NCBI GenBank assembly: GCA_030704615.1
Contig: CM060731.1
Span: forward strand, 50,964,001 to 51,028,000
DNA length: 64,000 nt
Reading direction: 5' to 3'
Origin: Takakia lepidozioides
Taxonomy: Eukaryota; Streptophyta; Takakiopsida; Takakiales; Takakiaceae
This document shows positions 48,720-61,236 of the stretch, piece after piece; positions within the stretch are counted from its first letter, which is position 1, and each line of letters opens with the position of its first letter. The notes under the pieces were generated by a model, which did not search any database, was not told where the DNA came from, and saw nothing but the letters and a program-made list of their open reading frames with translations. The position numbers were made by a program, and so were the translations under genes.

Positions 48720-49145
48720 CCGATCACTCACAGGTATTTTACCAACAAACGGCAACTGGAATCCAACTCTGCGCCGGTACCCTATGAGACCATAACTACC
48801 TCTATACCCCGGTTACTTGGTGTCCTACATGACACCTGTTTTTCTTATAGGACTCACCCGTGGGCAGCAGAGGGCCGACTCGGCAAGGTTCGCCCACCCC
48901 AAGTCTCATCCTAGTGGGCTCGACCAGGACGCGCTTACATGGCCGAATTGGCCCTCTACCCTTAAACGAGGAGTACCATTTTGGTCTTGGGGGAAGCTCT
49001 TTGCAGATGCAGCCAGAGAAGACGATCGGCTCTTTTCTGGGAGTTTGACAACACCTGCGGAAAGAATGCTAGAGAGAGAAGACTCCGGCCGAAACCGGTG
49101 TAACTAAAGCCACTTCACTTTGCGGCTACTGCCCCCTTTCCGGGG
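48720..49145. repeat. Second LINE-tail relic with an inverted part
   Basis: 48728-48860 matches the 41765-41890 tail in the same orientation (CGGCAACTGGAATCCAA, ACTTGGTGTC, CTTATAGGACTCACCC). 49071-49145 matches 41890-41970 as the reverse complement (AGAAGACTCCGGCCGAAACC). The tail has therefore been folded back on itself here. Confidence 0.55.
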
Positions 49146-49149
49146 AAAG

Positions 49150-51129
49150 CACTTGAGGTAAAACCGAACCGGCACTGCTGAACAGACTGTGTGCCGAATC
49201 GGCACCTGCCTGCCCTTAGCTGCATATTCAATAATCTAATGATGGTGTGAGACTCCTTGGAAACACTGACCCATGGCTTGTAAAGTCTGAATGACGGAAG
49301 AATTTGAAGGGGGGACTAGCTATTTAGAAGGAAATGTACTGTTGGAAAGATAGTAAGGTGGATATAGGGAGCAACCTATTCATTTTTCAAAAGCCTAGCG
49401 TAGCCAAATTAACTAGAAAACACTATCATATGATGGTGTGAGACTCCTTAAAACAGCAGAGACTTCTTATTAAAGCAGGTATAAGGTTTGAGGGTATTTT
49501 ACAGAATTTCAGTAAAAACTAGTCTTTTGCTCCTAAATTAAGATTGCAAACTTAGAAAAGATTGCCAACAAAGTAACATGTGCTGCTGAAATTATATAGT
49601 AACCACACTTTGCACCAGCATTGTGTTTCGTACCCACATCCACCAACTCCGGTCAACCACATTGTGCTTCTATCTTTGGTTTATTTTGATGGAACAACAT
49701 ATGTTTTTTTATTTTTTATTATAGTGGCATTTGGAATGTAGAGAAAACCAAAACTAACCCAAGACAGAAACATGATCCGGCTTCCACAATGTGCATGGGA
49801 AGAAATTTACTAATAGTAGTCTATGAAATTTCAAGGCTATTATGCATGGAAACATACAAAATTTTGGCTATTTTGGGGGGGACCGGCTTTTGTAAGGGAA
49901 AAAAAAAGGCTGTTTTTTAGGCGATTGTTAGGGAGCAAGTGGATATTTTTAGGGAGGGCTATTGTTAGGGGAAATTGACTATTCAATGAGAGAAATTGGA
50001 AGAAATTGGCTATACTTGGGAAAATTGGTATTGTGGGGAGAATTTGGATTGTGAAATGGGGAAAAATTAGAATATTGTAGGGGAGAAAGTGGCTATTGTT
50101 TCAACTGGAAAAGGGAAATTCGAAGAAAGTAGCTATTGTTTCAAAGTGGAATTGGAGAACCGGCGAGGTGGAATTGATTGGAATTGGCTATATTAAGGGA
50201 ATTATCTCTAGCCCTCTCCTCCACCATACCATTTTCGACATCCAAGTCGAGTATCACCGACGCTCAAATCAAATGTTAAAAGCACTTGAGGCTTATTTTG
50301 CCTTATTCACATAACTTGGGGCTTTTCCATTCTGTGCATCTTAAGCAAGGTACTGGTGTTATGCCAGTCCTCTAGTGATTATTCCCATCTACTGGTGAAG
50401 TCAATGTTGACTAATTCAAACCATGTAGAGGAAGCAGAATATCTAGGGTGCACATCAATATATGAAACGAGGTAGTTTGTTTGTTTGGTTTTGTAGCATT
50501 GAGATCTCCCAAACCACCAGCCCCAGCCCTGGTGCTTGGTACCATTAGAAAGCTCTCGATGAGGAGGGGTGCAACGGCTTGGTCTCATAATTTTTGGATC
50601 TACGGTGTGGGAGATATGGAATTTCAAGTACTTTTTGTCACTGGAAATACGTGAAAAATAGCAAAGTGTGCTAGAACAATGACATGGAGATCTCCCAATC
50701 TGTAGGGCTCTGCATACATAAGGGATTGCACTTTGACTTAGATAACACTCGACACTTGGGCCAATGGCGGAGGCTACCCTAGTAACCTCTTTAAAACGAA
50801 CCTCGCCATGGAGTGCTTATAAGCACAAGGCTAATCATGAGACACCCGGGGAGGGTAGAAGATTACACGACACTCGATAAGGTAGCATGATTTGAACCCT
50901 GAATCACTGGGCCAAACGATTGCGCACTTTATTCTTGATGAAGACCAAAATACTGAATGTACGACTGTTAAACACTTGAACCATTGCAATTTTCAGTAAG
51001 TTTCATTAACTCACCAAGGCGTTGAACAATGAGGCCATTTGTAGAGAGTTGATGCCACAATTTTGTCACTGGATTAATGTCATTCATGGCCTTCTTTTGC
51101 TTGTGTTTTCAACGTCAATTTAAAAAATG
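49150..51129. other. Intergenic, no gene recognised
   Basis: AT-rich DNA with GGGAAATTGG-type purine-rich stretches at 49870-50150 and a SINE-like B-box word near 50870 shared with 28160. There is no coding signal. Confidence 0.5.
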
Positions 51130-52045
51130 AAGTTTGCAGATCCAGCAAATTGTCATGGCGAGGCTCAAAAATCTATGTACTTGCAGTGTTTGTTATCTTT
51201 TTGGAAATACAATAAGCTCTTTTGATGGCCGCAATGTGTAGAGAAAATATATCCTCACACTCGGGCTGCAACAGGATGAGGGATACACCACCCCAGGAAC
51301 ATTCATGATCTCAGAATCTGAAAACCTTATTTCAAACTCACTTACAATGAGTTCTGCTACAGCAACACACTGCCCAGACTAGGCAAACCCAACATGGTTT
51401 GAACATCACACAAAAGGTCCAGATTTACCCTCGCTGTCACAATTGATCCACTGTCAAATGTCATTTTCACAACCAATGTTTTTGTACTCTGCTAAAACCC
51501 TTTTCAAGGGCTCTAGCATGCTAATCCACCTTGTCTTCACACTCCTCAAAATCTTAAGACCCTTTGTTTACACGATCACGACAAGCTTAATAAATTCAAG
51601 ATGACATTTGGGAAGCTGGAGAAATACCCATACAAAGATTGGAGGAGATCCTCCAACCTCAAGACCATCGGTAGATTAGACAACGCCTGAAATAGCCAAA
51701 TTTACAATGAACACCAATCATGTAGGGTGCATGCTGATCTCTAAGCTGCATAGTCACTCCTGTGCGAATACCTTGGAAGACTGGGGCCCCATCTGCTCCC
51801 AACCACACAAGCCGCTCGCCAATTGTATCTTGCTCAGACAAGCCACCAAATGTCATCAAGACACCTAACATCATCTATTTCAGGTTATCAGCATTGTTGC
51901 ACAGTACTTGCAGAAGAATGGACGTCTATCAAAACCCAAGTACTCTTGTCGTCAACATTCAATATAAGCTTCCACAACAAGTCTTTCGTACTCAGATTCA
52001 GTGAAGTACTCCATATACTTTGTCCAAAAGAAACTATCGTATGAA
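51130..52045 (-). pseudogene. hAT-like transposase relic
   Basis: The minus strand reads KYMEYFTESEYERLVVEAYI, then ERLVWLGADGAPVFQGIRTG and HAPYMIGVHC (51874-51690). After several stops come ILRSVKTRWISMLEPLKRVL and VNLDLLCDVQTMLGLPSL. GADGA...GVHC followed by KTRWISML is the order seen in the hAT/DUF4371-like transposases common in seed-free plants. Multiple stops and frameshifts show it is dead. Confidence 0.65.
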
Positions 52046-52087
52046 CCGCGCACGTGCCTCCTCATTTCTGTCATCTCCATCTGATAC

Positions 52088-52680
52088 AAGAAATCAGAGC
52101 AGAAGTTGTGATCGTCAACGATCATGATATTTTCCTAAATATAAATGCAAAAACAAAAACTCAGAAATCAAAGCAGAAGTGATGATCATCACGATATCTA
52201 CCCAAATGTCAAAAAAACAAAACAAAACTCAGAAATCATAGCAGTAGTGATGATCGTCGACGATCGTCACGATTCCAAAAAAAAACAAAAAATAAAATCA
52301 AAATCAAAAACCTCAGAAATCAGAGCAAAGGTAATGATCGTTGACGATCATTACGACATCTACTCAAATGTCAAAATAAAAAAAATTTAAAAAAAAACTC
52401 AGAAATCAGAGCAAAAGTGATGATCGTCGACGATTATCACCGATCATCTACCCAAATGAATTAAAAAATAATTTAAAAAAAAAACCCTCATAAATCATAG
52501 CAGATGTGATGATCGTCGACAATCATCATATCTATCCAAATGTCAAATAAAAAAATAAAAACATAAAAACCCTAAAAAATCAGAACAGAAATGATCGTCG
52601 ACGATCATTACCACTTCTACCCAAATGCCAAAAAATAAAATAAAATAAAAAATAACCTCAGAAATCAAAGCAAAAGTCAT
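52088..52680. repeat. Tandem array with a palindromic core
   Basis: About eight units of 70-90 bp, each starting AAATCAGAGCAGAAGTGATG or close and each carrying GATCGTCGACGATC or a variant. Each unit then ends in an A-rich spacer of variable length (ATCTACCCAAATGTCAAA plus A/T run). The palindrome core is conserved while the spacer drifts. No coding frame. Confidence 0.85.
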
Positions 52681-52699
52681 GATTTGGGAAAGAATCATC

Positions 52700-55350
52700 T
52701 CATTTTGTGGACTACCTGTGTTCACAAAAATACGGACTATTGTCCGCATTTTGACATGTCCTACCTGCGGTAATAGGCCTTATGTACCTTTGTTGTCCAC
52801 GGTTATAGGCCCCAGCAGTCTATGTCACCCTGAAACGTGAGCAAAATTCTGCTCACGGAATTTTTCGCTCACATGAGTGGCTCACAAACTAGCATTTTCC
52901 ACTCTGTCCTCCCCTGCTTCATCTTACATTTTATTATCTTGTCTTTGTTGTTGATCCCTACGAACACCTAAACCCCTCCATTGAGTTAGGGCTGGACCAC
53001 TTGATAATGCTGCAACATGTTTTACAGACTTTTGCAACTCATTATGCAAACCCAAATTCATGAAATAGCTACACACAAAACTACGGTGGAGAACTCACTC
53101 CTTCTACCCATCCAATGGCCGCCTTCTCCAAGACCTCTACCTGTACGTTTTCATGCACTTGAGAAGCATCATAGACAGAAATTGATGGTGGGCTGCCATG
53201 ACATATGTTGACATTGGTTTGCTGCGCATGACAGTTAAACATGAGGTCAACTTATGCTTCAATCATCGTTGTTTAAGGCCAGTCATATAGAAACAGAACT
53301 TCAAATGTCTCACTGGTCTAATGTTATGACAACTGATTATCATCACTGGCTTGGGTAATATCCTTCCGGAGGTTCCATTTCTTCCATAGAGCTACTTCCA
53401 CTAATTAATCATGTGCAATGCTCTCCAATCCTCGAAACCAAATTTCAGCCTACCGTCAATGGCTGCCAACTCTTACTGTTGAACCACTACAACTTCAAAT
53501 TTCAAAAATTGTTCATGTATATTGGACGTTGCTAGTGTAATCTGACAATCATTCTTTCTCACCCTTCATTTCAACTGTTTTAACTGCACCCACGTTATAC
53601 TACACTTAACCAGCCCAAAGTTTTGTAGTGTGCATGTGAGGGGAAGATGAACACAATTGTGTTTGCATCTCAAAATGATAAAGACTTCCACTTGAATTTA
53701 AAGCCTTTATACCATGGAATTTGAATTATGTAGACCCACCTGCATTTTTTGTTCCTAGATTTGCTGCAACTATAATCCCTTGGCATATCTAATGGAGTTA
53801 TCTTTTGATTGCCAAAATCATTTTCAAATACAATATACGGCCCATATTAATGATGAAGAAGATGAGATATAACATAGCGGGCAAGTTTGTGGCTACGGAG
53901 AGAGGGAGATGAAGAGTGGGAGCCTCAAGCTGCTGCTCAAACTGACCCCAGGACTCAGACCTTCAAAAACATGCTCAAGTGTGAACAAAATTGGAATCCG
54001 TCTCCAATTTTGAACCACACATGCATGAACAGATAACCAATTTTGACTGTCAATGGTTGTAACCTCATCAGCGCTTATGGAGAACCCCCCATAGCCTCTG
54101 TAGTGGCCCTCAAAACAACCCGGTGCATAGAATCAGCCATTTCCCATTCTGAACAATCGGACCAATGCTTAGCAGGGTTGTGATGGACCTTCAAGATGAA
54201 AAGAGACTCTGCATGACATCATAATCTGTCATAAAACAACCTTAAGCAAGGAGATGGAAAATAAGAGCAAACTGGACTAGTTTTTTTTTTTTTTTTTTTT
54301 TTCCCACTACTTTTTTTTTCTACCACCTTTGCATTACCTGCTGTACTACCATATAACGACCTGGAGCAGCAAAGAGCCTCTCATTTTGGGCATGCAACAT
54401 GCACATTAGATTTCACAAAATAGTACTCTTCTAGTGTCATATCAGACATGACCACAATAAGAATGGCTGGTTCTCATCACATATCTGGAGGTTCTAAGAA
54501 TATTCTTAAAAGATTTTAAGTCGAAACTAAAATGTGCTCACACAATACAAAACTAGAAACTTTTTGAAATGTTTGTTGACATGAACACTAGTCACACAGT
54601 TGGGGCTAGGAAATTTTCTGTCAAGGTCAATTCTGTAATCATGCCTAGTGATTAATTGTTGTAATTCTTATCATCTCATACGAATCTGTTGTCCAACAAC
54701 CTCTGCTGCGTGTTTCAATGCAAATTTACTTTCCTCCCTGCTTACTCTCTGGAACATTGTAGTAATGACTTTGCAACATATAAGATATCCATTTGACATT
54801 GAAGTGCTTGTGAAGTTGTAGTGTAACTGAACAATTCATTGAACGTCGACTGGGAAGTCGAATGATGTAATATTACATTATATTACAATCACGATAAACA
54901 AATGTGTCGAATCGAACTTGGGATAGACTCATAATACTCTACCATACTTGATATAAGTTGATAGTAATTTTGATTGAATCTGCATGTTGACAAGCACAAT
55001 ATTCTTAGACAATGTCATTGGAATGATGTTTTGGGTGTGAGAAGGGCAGTAAAATATTAAAATAGCTTGAAACATTAGGAAGATAACCTACTAGGGCAGT
55101 AAAATAAGGTTTGGGGTATAACTAGATACATTAAGTGCAATAAGGTCCAAGTTTGTGGTGACTCGGAGAAGGGTTTAGGGTTTTAAAGGGTTTAGGATAG
55201 AAAGAGAGAAACAAATATGGACGACTCTAAACCTCTGTAGAATGTAAAAATGTAAGGGGAATTTGATATCCATGTAATCATTCTATCATACGTTATCCAA
55301 CTTGAAAATTAAAGAAAACATTAAGAGAATGATACAAATTTTACAATAGG
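52700..55350. other. Intergenic, no gene recognised
   Basis: AT-rich DNA with a poly-T run at about 54281-54302 (reverse-strand poly-A, as left by retroposition). Only short open frames are present. Confidence 0.5.
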
Positions 55351-55351
55351 T

Positions 55352-55960
55352 AACATGGTAGTACAATAAGGTTTGGAGTTTATTATAAGTAGGGTACTAC
55401 ACTAAGGTTTTTGGTATATGGTAAAAGTAATGGTTTAGGGTGCTAAGGGTCACGCTTAAGCTTGGGGTAAGGATTATTAAGGGAAGGGTAAAGGGAAGGG
55501 GAAGGGTTTAGGGTTTGGATTTAGGGTAGAAAGGGACAAACAAATATGGAAGACTCACACATGGTAGTACAATAACTTGGTTTGGAATGTAAGTAGGGTA
55601 GTACATTAACCTGGTTTTTGGTATATGGTAAGAGTATTAATGATTTAGGGTAGTAAGTGTCAGGCTTAAGCTTAGGGTAAGGATTAAGGCCAGGGTAAAG
55701 GAATGGGTAAGGATTTAGGGTAGTTCAAAGGGACAAACAAATATAGAAGACTCACACATGGTAGTACAATAACTTGGTTTGGAGTGTAAGTAGGGTAATA
55801 CACTAACCTGGTTTTTGGTATATGGTAAGAGTAATGGTTTAGGATACTAAGTGTCCGGCTTAAGCCTATGGAAGGGTTAAGGGAAGGGTAAAACGAAGGG
55901 TAAGGATTTAGAGGTGATGATAAAGGTATAAATGGACAAACAAATACGGAAGACTCGCAC
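55352..55960. repeat. About 200-bp tandem satellite with telomere-like words
   Basis: Three units (about 55352-55559, 55560-55757 and 55758-55960) each begin ATGGTAGTACAATAA and end AGGGACAAACAAATATGGAA then GACTCACAC. A degenerate fourth may precede them (55140-55240). Inside, TTTAGGG, the plant telomere repeat, recurs (for example GGGTTTAGGGTTTGG near 55505). Confidence 0.85.
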
Positions 55961-56153
55961 TCACTAGAACGAGACATTGCAAAAAAACATTTAGACCGGA
56001 TTGGAAAAGAAAGAATCCAGGGGTTGTGCCAGCATTTATTTTTTGGGGTGCATTGTTTGTTTTGTAAGCCAGAATCCCCCATGTCACGAATATATGTAGA
56101 TGAACAGAATGTCCAGCAGTGCAGAGTCCAACACGGCAGAAAGAAAATAGATG

Positions 56154-56177
56154 AACGTCCACTGCCCACTCGAGGTT
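56154..56177. repeat. 24-nt palindrome, copy 1 (degenerate)
   Basis: AACGTCCACTG, then a spacer, then a degenerate right arm ending CGAGGTT. It lies about 150 nt beyond the stop of the minus-strand transposase-like pseudogene. Confidence 0.6.
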
Positions 56178-56329
56178 CAGTGCGACAGAAAAAGAAGACG
56201 GGAATGATCACCCAACGCAAACACGAAGGGAAAGAAGCGTAAAGAAATTTTTATATCTTAAAATGAAAGACCGGAATTAACCTCAACATTTAGTCCATGG
56301 ATGGAAAGTGGTTCGCAAGAATGAAACCT

Positions 56330-59300
56330 TCAAGTATCTGGCTGAAGGTTAGCAACCTCCAAATTCGCGCGCACCTTCACTGCTTCCACCGCTGTAATTC
56401 TCTTGGTGCCATTTCTTGTCGTATTTTTTCGTGGCGGCATTGTCCACATGACATTATTCACGTGGATCCATTGAGCAGGATCTGACGGGTTGTACTCCCA
56501 AACTTTTGACCAACAGACCCTGTACCTCTCAAAGTCTGAGGGGTTACCTCCTTTCTTCGGTCTCCACCACTCCTCCTTGACTTTCTTAAAATTAGGATCT
56601 TCCCTTTCTCGGATGACATCTAAAATTGCCATTCCCATCCAGACCGGGCACGTTGTTGGGTCATGAGGGCGAACGAGCACAAAAAACCCTTGCTCAATAT
56701 CCTTGAACGGATTCAAGGGTATCCTTGGACGTTCACATCTAGGACCACAGTAAGGTTCTGGAATTTCATCCTCATCTTCCATATCTTCCAGTATCTGTGG
56801 CTGGATGTCATCCCTCCGATGGTTTGAGGACCAATTTGTTTTCGGCCAAAATCCCTCAAGAAGCTGAATACGATCCAGAATGTCCTGCATTGGCTTATCA
56901 AGTTCGGCGAGAATATTTCCCCAGTATTGGTCATATTGTTCCATCACACCCCGGTAATGATCGTCAAACAACATTCCTTTGGTCCAAAAATCTCTGTATT
57001 TCTTAATCCATTTTTTATGAATGACTGTTTTTCTGAGGAGTCGTCCCCGACTCCCCATATCGGTCTTCTTGGAACGACATCTGGGTCTCTTTTAGGGAGA
57101 TTTGGAGTCCCATCAAGATTGGACTTCCACATCTTAACACTGGAGTTTGTAGGAAGCCACTCCGAATCAGTAGCTGACTTCTTGTACTGCATAACGAGCC
57201 AGCCATCCGCATCCTTAAAAAATCGAAAGACGTGCATCTCTGAGATCCCGACCAAAGCCTCATTTCCATCATGAATACAACCCTTAACAAACTTCTTGAA
57301 GTCGGGAACCTCCTGTATGATTTGAGGAATGAATTGCATATCTTGGGAGATCATGAATGACCTCATCAAATCCGGAAGAATGTAGGTGATGCGTTCCTTT
57401 AGCTTCTTCGAGAGATAGCTAATGAATCCGTCAATATCCTCATGGGTGTGTCCGACCATGAGAAAACCAAGCTAGATCTCTTCAAAGACATCTTTGGCAG
57501 TGAGGAGGGATAAGAAAGCAAGCATCCATCTGTTCTTATTGTCCTTGGAGGAGTTGTCCATCTGCAAATAAAGTCGTCTAAGAAGTGGTCGAACACCACA
57601 TTTATCGTGCGGCCTGCAGGGTTTCAGAGCCTCCAAACATCTCGATTTACCTCTCATGAGCATTTCAAAAAAATCATTTTGAACTTCAGTGTCGAAAATG
57701 TTCATGGATTCCCGGCATGTCGGCTTTTCCAGTTGGCGCAGGCACTGAGCTAGTGACCCAATTGTGAAGTTTGCATAATTGCCTTTCCAGAACTCAAGGG
57801 AAAATTGAGCGTAAGCTCCATCTCCGTGTCCGTGCGTAACCATTCCTGTCAATGAGACAGGCAATTGACCCAATCCCGAGACCATCTTGTTCGTCGTCTG
57901 TAGCCTCGAAATAGCCGTTTTCCTATAATCCATCTCATCATGAATTATACATAGGAACTCCTCCGGAACCATAACGGACTCATTCCTCCAGCTATGGTAC
58001 AGCCTTCTGCATGACTCTTGATGCCTCAAGTGCAAATCAAGCGTCCGCTTATGTGCGACCTGTTCGGAACTCCTCTTAATCGACTTCTTAATCAAGTCCT
58101 TGAACATCTCGCATTCTGTGCACTTAGCAAAGGTGCTTCCTGTTTTCCGAACCTCCACGTTAGGAAATATTCGATTCCGTATACGGCTTATAGCTGGCTG
58201 TGAGACTCCTTTCAAACCGAGCAGTCTGTTTGTCTGCACCCCAACTCCCCAACAATGTCAACGTCCACTGGGCAGTGGAGGTTCTACAAAGTGGAAGAAT
58301 AAGAAAACATGATGGCATCAGAAAGAATAAAATCATCCACAGTATTTTAAAAAACGAAAGGGGATAACGAATAAAAGTCACCTCGTTGGACTCCTCTCGA
58401 ATTCTCTTCCAGTTCATTTCGGATGGCAAAATTCTCAAAGTATCCCGACGTCCCTCTCCAATGCAACGTGTTTTGTGAGGCATAATGTCAGTATTGGCAT
58501 TGATAATGGACATGGAGTGTCCCTGGTCGCGGCCGCTTGACGCCACGATTTTCATGGAAAGATGACAACAGCCCTTTTTACTGAGCTTTTTGTACTCCAT
58601 GTACGTTGACCTTCCAATTCCGTGTATTATCCACCATGATTTCTCACAAACGTCAACATCTTCTATCGTAACATACCACCTGTGCAATGACCCATCCATA
58701 ATGTGAAGTCGTTTTGAAACATTCAATCCAAGTTCTCTTCTCTCATTGAATGACGAACCCCAAAATGCAGTACGAATTGCCAAGGTTTTTCTCCAATCAA
58801 AATACTGACAGCACTGAAGGCAAGGTTTGCTGCTCACCGACCTCACTTCATCCAAAGTAAGATTTTTCTTGCACTTTTTTGAGTCATCCATATTGGATGG
58901 ATTCTTCTTCCTAGTAAAATGCCTGTATGTTGCTTTCAATACGCCTGTACCATGGTCGTCATTCTCCATGTCATTGCATGATCGTAGGAAATTTTTGAGA
59001 TCAACGGAGAGTATCCTGCCATTTTCAAAAAGTCTTGTTTTTGTTAACGGTCATTTCACAATCGACATCAGTGAACCGGACTCTCCAGAGATTGTTATGG
59101 TGACCGTAACCCCAACATCGTCCTCTCCGAGTTTGTCATTCAGAATGATCTCGTTAGGAATGCATGCCTGAATTCGGCCTTCGAATAGGGCGTTTCCGTC
59201 CTCCCCAAGAAGAAGACACTGCAAGTTTCTCCAACAATCTCTCCCCAGACCTGCAGGCAGATCCCCTTCAGTCTCACCGTTGGACGGAATATCATTGCTT

Positions 59301-59656
59301 TCAGTGCTTTGACATTGATAATCACTATCTTCTGTGATGGAAAGACATCCTGGGTTTCTCGGAGATGCTGAATCCACAGTTTCATGTGTGCGAACAAGGG
59401 ACACGTCCCACATAACTGGAGTCCCAATCGCCTCCTTCAATGTGTCAGAATCCATGTGTCGATAAGGCAGAGGACATGAGCCGAATGCGTCATCACAAAA
59501 GATCAGGGTAACTGAAATGGTGGACGAACACAAGTGGTGTCTGTGGCAAGTTCCATCCCCAAAAACATTCAGGCAATCTCCTGAGACAACAACTGAAGGA
59601 GATCCAGGAAGCGACAGAAACATCCTTTGGCCTACTTGGAACCCCATGAAGTTAGT
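56330..59656 (-). pseudogene. DUF7869-like transposase gene, decayed
   Basis: On the minus strand an exon from about 59656 to 58382 and an exon from 58233 to 56330 join in phase 0. The donor is GAG|GTGACT, the acceptor GGTGCAG and the intron 148 nt. The protein holds SQPAISRIRNRIF, several Cys-rich stretches, then LQMDNSSKDNKNRWMLAFLS and GFLMVGHTHEDIDGFISYLS, and ends with RGRLLRKTVIHKKWIKKYRD and a tail to 56330. D-x-N...HTHEDID is the signature of the DDE-like domain (DUF7869) frequent in seed-free plants and algae. Two in-frame stops (TGA at 59051-59053, TAG at 57472-57474) and a frameshift near 57050 break it. A further 5' exon may exist, because the frame begins right after a palindrome, a TACTAAC branch-point word and an AG. 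Function as transposase is inferred. Confidence 0.7.
58260..58283. repeat. 24-nt palindrome, copy 2 (intronic)
   Basis: Read on the coding strand: AACCTCCACTG, CC, CAGTGGACGTT. It lies inside the 148-nt intron of the transposase-like gene, about 26 nt before the 3' splice site. Confidence 0.85.
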
Positions 59657-59680
59657 AACCTCCACTGGGCAGTGGAGGTT
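59657..59680. repeat. 24-nt palindrome, copy 3
   Basis: A perfect copy with arms AACCTCCACTG and CAGTGGAGGTT around two bases. On the minus strand it is followed at once by TACTAAC and then AG, which looks like an intron end just upstream of the first recognised exon. Confidence 0.85.
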
Positions 59681-59699
59681 CAATAAAATCCTATTGCAG

Positions 59700-61236
59700 A
59701 ACTGAAGATTAACTGAAGGAAAGAACGTCGTGCCACCGAAAAGAGAAACTTTAAGTATAACTTTTTCGACGGTTTAGAATGAGAAAAACAATATGGATTG
59801 AAAAAAGTAAAGTCAATGTTTGGATCTACACTGGGACTGATGAAACACAATTGGAATTAAATTGGAGTATGAGGGCGGAGTATAGACTACATCTATCTGA
59901 ACTGTCAGATGAAGTCACAAATGCTAGCATCATAATCGTGCAGCTCTGATAGCAGACTATGGAATAAGCGTGAAGGATGTCGATTCTAACAAGTGGCCTG
60001 GAGAAATGAAGTCAGGCGGCTAATTGCCACCACTTATTCTGGACTGCACATTAACAATCGATCATGGGAGGAATCCGGAGGTGAACCATAAAGCACTTTG
60101 AGATTGTTCTGTTTATATTTATCGTGCTGTTACAGTGAATAAAACACTTGGGCAGGGTGGGGCATTTCATGCCGGCGCATTGCATTGGACAACGAGGGCG
60201 GTGCATTACAGGTGTGCAGAATGTTGTGCCGTGCATTGCTTGCTTGCACATGTTTAATGTAGGGATGGACCCCTCGTGTCGGGTATCCCTCGATAAATGG
60301 GCAGTCCCTATGGTGGCTCAGGACCTTAAATCGAGGAATGCCCGACACGAGGGGCCATCTACTATCCTTAAAGCCGTATGTCACATGACACTTGCGGGTG
60401 TTGTCAGAGAATATTGACGCCAGGCAGCTAACAACCGAAAGTAATTGTGGATGGCTCATAATGAGACACTGATTATACAGCGTGACGAATCCGTAGGTAC
60501 AACGTTGTGTCCTCTGGCAGATTGAGTTCGAAACGACTGCCTAGGCGTATCACGTGGGTGGTCACATGTGCGTTTGGGGCATGGGTTAAGGTTTGTTGGC
60601 ATCGAATCTATTTTAAGATTTTTGTAAGCGTGAGGGTTGCAGAGTCTGACCAATGGTGTCATTACAATCATTTCGTCTTTTTTTCATTCATCTATCCAGT
60701 CGTCTGTCCAAATGTGTGTGCATTCGTGGAACAAAAGTTGAACTAATTTCATCTGTGTGGATGGACAGTATTAATGTTAGTTTGCGTGGATGGGGCAGAA
60801 CATACATTTGGGCCGTGCAACCGTTTGATTTCGGACGGAGGCAATGGTTCAGATCATCCTTGAAGGTCGCTTATAAGGGGTGCGCTCTTTGACCCCGGCC
60901 TTTGGGCTTCCCATTTTCTACGCGTAAGCGCTGCGCGAGTGAGAGCTTAACAGTTGAGAGAGGAGAGCATGAAAGAGAAGAGTTTTGGAGCTTGTTTTGC
61001 AGCGACTGGACACTAGAGCGTGGAGAGAAAGAGAGCAGACTTGGCCGAGTGCAGAGAGAGGAGCGGGTGAAAGGTGAGAGAGTGAAATAGGCGAAATTTG
61101 AAGAGCGGGGAGGAGAGACCGAACAGTGGCGAGTGGAGATTGACGAGTGTAGAGGCGAGAGCACAGTGCAATTACCAGCAGGCGGAGGTGTGTAAGAGAG
61201 TATCAAACGAAGGACTGTGATTGCAGGGGCACCAAA
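59700..61236. other. Divergent promoter region
   Basis: Non-coding DNA between two head-to-head pseudogenes. It contains the hairpin at 60265-60358, a TATAAG word at 60872, and a GA-rich 5'-leader-like stretch at 60950-61200 ahead of the plus-strand ATG. No protein domain is seen. Confidence 0.5.
60265..60358. ncRNA. Hairpin, miRNA-precursor-like or MITE-like
   Basis: The left arm (60265-60294, CCCCTCGTGTCGGGTATCCC core) pairs with the right arm (60330-60358, GGAATGCCCGACACGAGGGG core) over about 29 bp. There is one bulge, one G-U and one mismatch, and the loop is 35 nt. The geometry suits a plant miRNA precursor. I match no known miRNA family, and the arm word recurs in the repeat at 24413-24660, so a transposon origin is as likely. 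Confidence 0.45.

Noticed and set aside
52088-52680. Regular repeats resembling a CRISPR array
   Set aside because: The genome is a plant with introns, spacers are A-rich and related to each other, and units vary in length; it is an ordinary tandem repeat.
56330-59656. In-frame TGA and TAG as recoded sense codons
   Set aside because: A frameshift accompanies them and neighbouring genes use standard stops, so decay is simpler.
59051-59683. Frame beginning with MNLHCPVEV as the true start of the transposase-like protein
   Set aside because: Those residues are the translation of palindrome copy 3; an intron end just after it is more likely.
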